NCBI GenBank assembly: GCA_028641055.1
Contig: CM054063.1
Coordinates: 177,202,756 to 177,266,755 of the forward strand
Length of the DNA stretch: 64,000 nt
Source: Alopecurus myosuroides
Taxonomy: Eukaryota; Streptophyta; Magnoliopsida; Poales; Poaceae
Reading direction: 5' to 3'
Shown: positions 56,839 through 64,000 of the stretch, piece after piece
How the letters are laid out: the number at the start of each line of letters is the position of its first letter
Numbering within the stretch: position 1 is the stretch's first letter
The notes under the pieces: generated by a model
The model's input: the letters and a program-made list of their open reading frames with translations, nothing else
Database searches by the model: none
Told to the model about the DNA's origin: nothing
Made by a program: the position numbers and the translations under genes

Positions 56839-59447
56839 ATGGGTAAGAATCGTGATGGAAAGTTTCCTATATTACCATCCACTACAAGAAGAGGTACAAC
56901 TCTGAACACCTCTATTGCTCTTGATTCACCATCTGTTATGAGTAAGCTGCTTACACCACCACATACACATGCTACACGTGCTACTTCTATTGAATCTGAA
57001 AATACTTCTGATAATTTTGATGATGCTTCTACTGTGCTTGATGAGATTGGTTCTCTCGGTCCTTTCTTAGATGCTACTATTGCTAAAGGTAAAAATATTG
57101 CAAACACTAAAACTCCTGATAAAAATCATGTTACTCCTGCTGTTTCACCTGAGCTTAGAGAGAATCCTAGTGATAATTTTGATGATTCCTATATTGAACT
57201 TAATGATGATCGTATTGATGAAATACATGCTATACAGGATAGAGACGCTGTTATAAGTCTTATTGAAAGTCGTGTTGTTAAATATAAATTATCTCTTGAT
57301 GCTAAGTTTGCCACTTCTCTCATTAATATTAGGGATACGGATTATGATTTCTCTCTTGATTTATCTTATATATCTATTGTTGATAAATAACTTTTTTGTG
57401 GTACTGAAAATGAAAGTGCTATGAAACATATGAATGAGCTCTCCTCTTTGAGTAGTTTATTCTCTGGTAATCTTAAGAAAAGTAGCTATTTTGTTGCTAA
57501 AATATTCCCTTTCTCATTAAAAGATGAAGCTAAAACTTGGTTTAATAATTTTTCTGCGGGATCTATTGATAGTCCTATTGGTTTGGTTAATGCTTTCTTT
57601 CAGAAATATTTTCCTTCTAGTGCTCAACATGCTGCTTTACAAAATATATTTAATCTCAAGCAATTGGAAGGAGAGAAATTGCATGTATCTTGGGCAAGGT
57701 TCTGTTCTTTAGTTAGGACTACACCTGGGCATAAGCTAGAAAATAATGAACTTCTTGATATATTCTATAATGGACTAACTGTTGAATCTAGGACATACCT
57801 GGATAATTGTGCTGGTTGTGTTTTCGGGCAAGGAACTCCAGATGAAGCTGAGGAATTAATGGCTAAAATAAGTCAAAATCATGATGATTGGACTATGGTT
57901 GAGCATGAGCCGACCCCTACTCCAGTATCAACACCAACACCAACACCCAAGAAGAGGGGAATGATTGAATTAAATGATAAAGTGATGAGATAAGCCAAGA
58001 AATCTCTTAAAGAGAGGGGTATTAAATCTGAAGATGGGAAGAATCTTCCACCTATAGAAGAATTATGTAAGCCAATCCCTCACTCATCCGCCATTGAGGT
58101 ACACTCTCTCCAACATTTTGATAGTAGAGATTTTTCCTATAATAAACCTCCTGATCAATGTTTAGATGAATTTGATAATTATGTGATTAAGCGAAATCAC
58201 CAAATAGAAAACTCTAGAGCTATTGATAATTTGTAGGGTATTATAGAAAGAACCTCTAATGATGTTAAAATGCTTGTTAAACACTTTCAAATGGTTCAAA
58301 CTCAAATTGGTCAACTTCTAAAGTGCAAAAAGATTTGCTAGTTAATGCTTCTAAAGAAAAACATACATATGAAATAAGAACTAGAAGTATTATTGCGACA
58401 CAAGATCCTTTATATCCTGAGGGACATCCTAAAAGAATTGAACAAGATTCTCAGCAAACTAATAATAATGTTATTCATACTAAGAAGAAAACGAAGAAGA
58501 AACATAAAACTGCTGTAGAATCCTCTGAACTTGCTAAAGATCCTAATAGTATATCTATCTCTCATGCTGAAACTAAAAGTGGTAATTAAGAGAATAATGC
58601 TTTTGATAAATAAGAAATTGAAGAGGAACCTGAAAAGCAAAATAAGAATACAAAGTACACCAAGGAAGATTTAATTGCTAATAAACATGGTAATGAGAGA
58701 GAACCTTGAGTACAAAAACCAATGCCGTATCCTAATAAGAAACACAAATCAAAAGAAGAAGAACACTATAACAAATTCCGTAAATGGATGAAACCTTTGT
58801 TCTTGCAAATTCCTTTAACTGATGCTATTAAATTGCCTCCTTATGCAAAATATATGAAAGATATTGTGTGTAACAAAAGGAATATTCCTAATGAGGAAAT
58901 TTCCACTATGCTTGATAATTACTCTTTTAATGGCAAGGTTCCTAAGAAGCTTGGATATCATGGTATACCAACTATTCCCTGTTCTATTAAAAATAATTAT
59001 GTTAGAACTACTTTGTGTGATTTGGGAGCTGGAGTTAGTGTCATGCCTTTTACTCTCTATAAAAGACTCCTCCTAGAAAAATTGATACCAACTGATATAT
59101 CTTTGCAAATGGCTGATAAGTCTACTACTATTCTTGTGGGTATATGTGAGGATGTTCCTAGTCAAGTTGCTAATAATTGTCTGATATTAACTGACTTTGT
59201 TGTGTTGGAAATGCGTGAAGATGATAATATGTCTATTATACTTGGAAGACCTTTTCTTAATATTGCAGGGGCTGTTATTGATTGCAATCAAGGAAAAGTT
59301 ACTTTTAATGTTAATGATAAAGAGCACACTGTTTATTTTCCCAAGAAGATTGATAAGAAATATGGTCTAAATTTAATTGAAAATATTGAGACCATCAAGA
59401 TTGGAGAATTTTATTGTCCTATTCCAAAGCCACCCAAAGAATATTAG
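56839..59447 (+). pseudogene. Gag-protease of Athila-like unit 2, several stops
   Basis: Met at 56839. The frame is open to a stop at 57388-57390 and then continues in the same frame to 57993, so the frameshift of unit 1 is absent here. Further stops and small deletions lie between 57994 and 58720. The protease part (58722-59447) is intact, with LCDLGAGVSVMP near 59015. It is closely similar to unit 1 throughout. Different lesions in the two copies show that they decayed independently. Confidence 0.85.
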
Positions 59448-60470
59448 ACCGTCATGGTTGGGACTATATCAATCAAGGTTGAGGTAACATAAATATTGAG
59501 CGAGAAGCAAAGTTTTATTTCATATAAAGTTATTTTGGTAGCAAGACTTGATCAACCTTGTTAACGAAGTGATTTTAAATGAAGGAAACAATGTTATCAC
59601 AACGTGTTCGTTATGTTTTATTATCCATATGCTCGTTTTCGCTGTGCTTCCATAAAGTATACCATGTTTTCATATTGTTTTCATTATATTCACTCATGCC
59701 CACGCACGTTTTCACCTCGTTTTCGCTCGTTTTCCATCGTCTACTCACGTTTTCGCTATCCCCAATCACGTTTTCCATATGTTTTCCTCTGTTTTCAGTG
59801 GGTATATGTTTAGTAGAGTGTCTTAGAACTGCTGTAGGTTTGGTTTTGCAACGTTTTCCATCATTCCATCTTTGTTTTCCAGCGATATTATCATTTATTA
59901 AAATTCTGGAAAAGTACGAAAAATAAAGTTTCTCGAAAAATCCCGAAAAGTTTATATTCGAAGTTTTTGCGTAAAAAAGGCAGCAAGCCACATGGGGTGA
60001 CCCTAGGGGGGCACCCAGGCCAGCTCACCATGGCCAGGCGCGACCTGCCCCTCGGGCGCGCCTGCCTATGGTGAGGGGCCCCCCTGCCCCCCACTTTCTC
60101 TCCCACCTACCACACCTTCCTCTTGCCCGTAGAAACTCACCCAGTTCATCCAAACCCGAGTTCTTGCTGTTCTTCCTCGCGATTTCGACCTCCTTGCTCA
60201 GACCATCTTTTCTGCTGAGATTTGGGGCGGTTGTTCTCCGGTATGTAACTCATCCGATGATCCAAGTAGAATTTTGTTTACTGGAGTATTTCTTGCGTAT
60301 TTTGCTGCCGTAGGTGACAGGTTATGTGAGCTTGCATGCTTGTTTGATTCTTGATTAAGTTAGTTTTGATGCATGTTTAGTACTCATACAAGTCCCTATA
60401 GTAGTTGCTATCATATAGTTTCTCCAAATAATTTTTTTGTGATATTTGTTAAAAAATTCAAAATAGGAGG
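59448..60470 (+). other. Leader between gag-pro and second ORF, unit 2
   Basis: The first 130 bp match unit 1. From about 59590 it is different in sequence but of the same kind: about fourteen CGTTTTC or TGTTTTC words to 59880, then a GC-rich patch (59990-60120). Confidence 0.6.
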
Positions 60471-61595
60471 ATGAAGAACCAAACCTTTGGAGAGATATTT
60501 GTAAGTGATGCACCAGGGGAATCTAGGCCCTCAATATCAGCTGTGAGAGCAAGACCATCATATAATGAAAATCTTCTTGCCTCCGATATTGGGGAAAGGG
60601 ATGATGGAGATGCTAATCCATCCACTTTTCCATGCTATGAATTTTTGCAGGAAGCGGGGATTCTAATTGATTTCACGTTTCTTGTTAACAATGTTGGCTT
60701 AACTACTTATATGCAGGAGGAGCATGCTCAATATGATATCGTCACAAAGATTTTCGTTGAAAGTTTTGAGCTCCAAAATCGTTCCTATGGGCCAACTGTT
60801 TCGTTTAAGATTTATGGTAAGGCCTATACTTTGCCACTGATAAAATTTTGCAAGATAATAGGTTTTCCTTCATCTAGGACAACAAAGAAGATTTCAGATC
60901 GCCCTAGATAATTGCTGGAACTCTACCGAGCAATAAGCAACGACGATCACCACCTAGCTCAGCGGGACAAGATAAGAAACATACAACTCCTAGCTATTCG
61001 TTATTTTGCCTATTATCTTGCTACTAGTATTCTAGGAAGAGAAAACACTAGCAACATTTCTCACTGCCATCTAGCTTTCCTAGCTGCTTCTCTTACTGGT
61101 GTTACTAATTATCATCTTGGTGTTATTATTGCACGTCGTTTAGCGGCCAGAGGACCTATTTATGGAGGCATTATTGCTTCACGTATTGTAGCTGATTTAG
61201 GTCTTGCTGTTAGTCCTAATGATGTGATATTACCCGTACAAAGGCTTGATCTTGCTACCTTGAAACTGCATCATTTTGTTACTTCTGATTCCCGCCAGGG
61301 AAAATTAATTTATAGGATGTTTTTTGCTGGCGGGGATGAGAGGGCAATCCCCATGCCACAACTTGGTTTGTTCAGTATTGACAGGGGATTATGGTCTCAC
61401 ACCAAGGAAGTGCTGGACGAGCAGCTGCAGGTTCTTGGTTTCCATGAGCAGCACGACCCCGAGGAGCAGGAGGGCGACGAGGCGCCCCATGAGAACTACA
61501 CCGCGCAATATGCAGGCGCATCGAGCTCGTACCAGGGAGGAGGCCCCTCATCGTCACGCTTTGGAGACGTAACTTCATGGCGGGGATGGAATTGA
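60471..61595 (+). pseudogene. Second ORF of Athila-like unit 2, one in-frame stop
   Basis: Met at 60471; one stop at 60909-60911, otherwise open to 61595 in the same frame (about 375 codons). Shared landmarks with unit 1 are FGEIF and RPSYNE at the start, TKIFVES, then LYRAIS and YLATSILGRENTSNIS. The C-terminal tail is acidic, then Ser/Gly-rich. No membrane span or enzyme motif is recognised. It stands where pol would be expected after gag-pro. Confidence 0.75.
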
Positions 61596-63534
61596 GCCCC
61601 ACTTAGGCCAAAAGCCTAAGCTTTGGAGGAGGTATACCGACATCACACACTCATATATATATATATATATCATATTCAGTTGGTTCTTTGTACATTCATA
61701 TTTTCTGCTTCTCTCTCTTTCTTTTGTTATCACTGTTTTGTTTTCGCTTTCCTAAACACAAAAAGACCAAAAATATTTCTGTTGTTTCTCTCTATTTGTT
61801 TCTTTAGTTGGTTTGCTTTATCCTTTAGTTGCAGTTTAATATTCAAAAACCCCAAAAGATTTTTCTTTGTTTGCTTATTCTCTTTTTCTCGTGCTTTAAT
61901 TGAAAAACCCAAAAATATTTGTTCTTCTTCTTTTGTTTTGTGAAGTTTGCTGCAGAGTTCAACAGTCATCCGTGAATCCATTGGATATTTGTTTTAATTA
62001 TATATTATTCGAGCCACAAGTGAAGAGCAATAATGACGATCTATGACAATTGAAGTAGTGGTGAGAGGCTGGTATGAACTCTGTTTGTTTTCGTTTTTGT
62101 ACATATACCCATCCATGTGAGAATGCTTAGTTTGTTCATATAAGATACATGTGATTTAATGGCTTCTTAATAGTTCGTGCTCTCTCATGTTTTGTTCCAA
62201 TTTATTAATAGTAAATGACCTATCATATAAATATTTGTTCGCATTGTTCTATTCGTAGTATGACATTGTGGTAGCCCCCTCTGAATGTTTCATTTGAATC
62301 AACTTGGCACATGCTCACGCATGCTAAGACTGAAAACAAAAAGTCAATAAGCCTCGATGATTTATTTTGCCTCAGAGTTCTAGTATCAATTTTATGCCTC
62401 AGTTAATTTTACTTTGTCGCAAACATGATTATGGAAATTATTGCTCTCTTGATTGTCGCTTCCCAGTCTATTGCTATCCTTCACTTAAACTGAGTATGAG
62501 CTCTACTCGTGCCTCCAAATCCCTGAAAACCAAGTTATTCCACAGAGTCCACTATAAATTCCTATGCATGGTATTTCCTGCCATTCCAAGTAAATTTGCA
62601 TGTGCTACCTTTAAAACCTTCAAGATTACTCCTGCTTTGTGTTCCTGTTTTTTCTCATGAGGACGTAAATAGAGAATCTTTATATCACTTGTTGATTGGA
62701 TTTCACACCCTGGACTAGTGTCTTCATCCGCTTATCCAATTGATAGAAGAGCTCACAGCTGGGTGCCCAGCGCCAAATTAATACACACAAAATCTCTTCA
62801 CTATTTTTGCTCCTGATTTACCAGTTAAAGCATAATTGTGTAAACAAAAGAGAAAGAGGGTGACCTTCTACACCAGTTGTGTCCTTCATATGGGAGCCGC
62901 TCTTGTGAAATCTAGTTGGCTTGTGATGTACTGTATTTTCTGTTTACCATTTGTTGACATGAACAACCACCTCTCAAAAAAAAATTACTTCTGTTTCATG
63001 AAAAATGAAAAGCTCTAGCGCATGTGAATCCCTGCTCCCCTCTACGAAGGGCCAATCCTTTACTCATAGGAAGAGTCACCACCATATTCTTTGAGCACCT
63101 TCTTGAGAGCATAATTGTCATTCTTAGTGTGATGTGTTTGTCCCAAAGCATGGTTGATTGTGATATAATCTTGATACTTGCATCTTTTGATATCTTTACT
63201 TCTAGTCTTCCCTTGAACTTCAGAGGTGCCCTGGCATTTATGTTTTACCCCACACATAAGGGCAAGCGAGATACCACTTTATCAGATCCTATTATGAATA
63301 TTACAATCTTGCAAATAGTTATGCTTCATGTTGTTTATTATTAATATGTTGTTATCTCTTCATGGTTTGCATAGCTATTAAGTTACAGTATCTTGCATGT
63401 ATCTTATCATGAGCATAATTAAGTATTTTATCATATAGTGAGTATATTTACATCATATGAAGCAAATGTGTTCATAAAAGTTCTTTTATCGCACTCAGTT
63501 GTTAACTGAATTCTTGAGGACAAGCAATAAGCTA
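61596..63534 (+). other. 3' non-coding tail of unit 2
   Basis: No gene. The CCAAAAATATTT-type words recur (about 61765 and 61910), and from 61940 it matches the tail of unit 1. Confidence 0.7.
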
Positions 63535-63549
63535 AGCTTGGGGGGGAGT
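63535..63549 (+). promoter_or_regulatory. Polypurine tract, unit 2
   Basis: AGCTTGGGGGGGAGT lies directly before LTR 3. Confidence 0.75.
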
Positions 63550-64000
63550 TGATACGTCAAAAATGTATCTACTTTTCCGAACACTTTGCTGATGTTTTCC
63601 GTCTAAACTTGTGTGTTTTGAATGCAACTGACACGAACTAACGCTGTTTTCAGCAGAATTACTTTGGTGTCTCATTTTTGCGCAGAAAATCAACTTTTTG
63701 GAAATTACCCGGTAACGAAGGGAAAGTCCATATTTTTACCCGAAGACTCCCGGAGCCAGAAGATGAGTCGGAGAGGGGAAAGGGGGTGCCATCACCACCC
63801 CTAGGCGCGGCCAGGGTGGGCCCGCGCCCGGGCATGGTGAGCCCACCTCGGGCACCCCCTCGGACCCCCCTTTCGACTATATATGCCCAGAAACCTAAAA
63901 ACCCGAGGGAGTTTCATCGTTTTCCAGAAACAAGTCCATAGCGCCGCCGCCACCCCGAACCTCGATTTGGGGATCAGAAGTTCCAGTTCTGGCACCCTGC
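63550..64000 (+). repeat. Athila-like LTR 3, cut by the window end
   Basis: Starts TGATACGTCAAAAATG. The first 150 bp and the last 80 visible bases match LTRs 1 and 2, but 63705-63900 is clearly different (more GC-rich, with a TATATATG at 63879). Confidence 0.85.

Larger units (their letters stand above)
47163..64000 (+). mobile_element. Tandem Athila-like array: LTR-internal-LTR-internal-LTR
   Basis: Three LTRs in the same orientation (47163-48560, 55368-56750 and 63550 onward, cut by the window) enclose two internal domains of 6807 and 6799 bp. Each domain has a tRNA-Asp primer site, a gag-protease frame, a second ORF, a long non-coding tail and a polypurine tract. Neither has reverse transcriptase, RNase H or integrase. 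The array sits in the RNase H region of the minus-strand SIRE-like element; the 5 bp before it are GTACC, and the right flank lies outside. Confidence 0.9.

Overview
This is plant nuclear DNA from a grass, probably a cool-season (Pooideae) cereal relative. It holds two ordinary host genes at the left and, for the rest, nested and decayed transposable elements. The retroelement types (SIRE/Maximus-like Copia, Athila-like Gypsy with a tRNA-Asp primer site, very long LTRs with a tRNA-iMet primer site, and genes of the 'putative gypsy type transposon' family) are those of large Triticeae-type genomes. The species cannot be fixed from the sequence alone.

Left part (1-23.6 kb): an intact, intronless L-type lectin receptor kinase gene (minus strand, 66-2039) and a six-exon coatomer zeta-subunit gene (minus strand, 19841-22179, exons read by eye with GT-AG borders). 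Between them lie a gag-only SIRE-like Copia element that appears to have only a 3' LTR (2770-11326), a zone with two related MITE-like elements (11.3-13.1 kb), and a broken but structurally complete Copia element with 5-bp target duplication ATATC (13093-19408) about 430 bp beyond the coatomer stop codon.

Middle part (23.6-33.2 kb): a multi-exon transposon gene (25546 to about 28260, PF04195-like) with its own TATA box, cut by a SINE with an 11-bp target duplication; a MITE; a GGGTGTAC-type repeat array; and degenerate antisense gag remnants.

Right part (31.9-64 kb): a minus-strand SIRE-like Copia element whose 3' LTR is 31896-33205 and whose RNase H region reaches 47162. It was broken by three later insertions: an 8.8-kb non-autonomous element with 4.1-kb LTRs and only 0.5 kb between them (33839-42615, TSD ATCAG); a solo LTR (43261-44657); and a tandem LTR-internal-LTR-internal-LTR array of Athila-like gag/protease elements (47163 to past the window end).

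The points I find most interesting are: (1) a hairpin across the polypurine tract/LTR junction whose two arms differ in sequence between two SIRE-like families yet stay complementary within each; (2) arrays of the palindrome CCGGATATTCCGG upstream of TATA-like boxes in two SIRE-like LTRs, repeated inside one element upstream of its extra ORF; (3) the apparent one-LTR insertion with matching 5-bp flanks; (4) the mosaic tandem Athila array, which has no reverse transcriptase or integrase. All identities and divergences are judged by eye.
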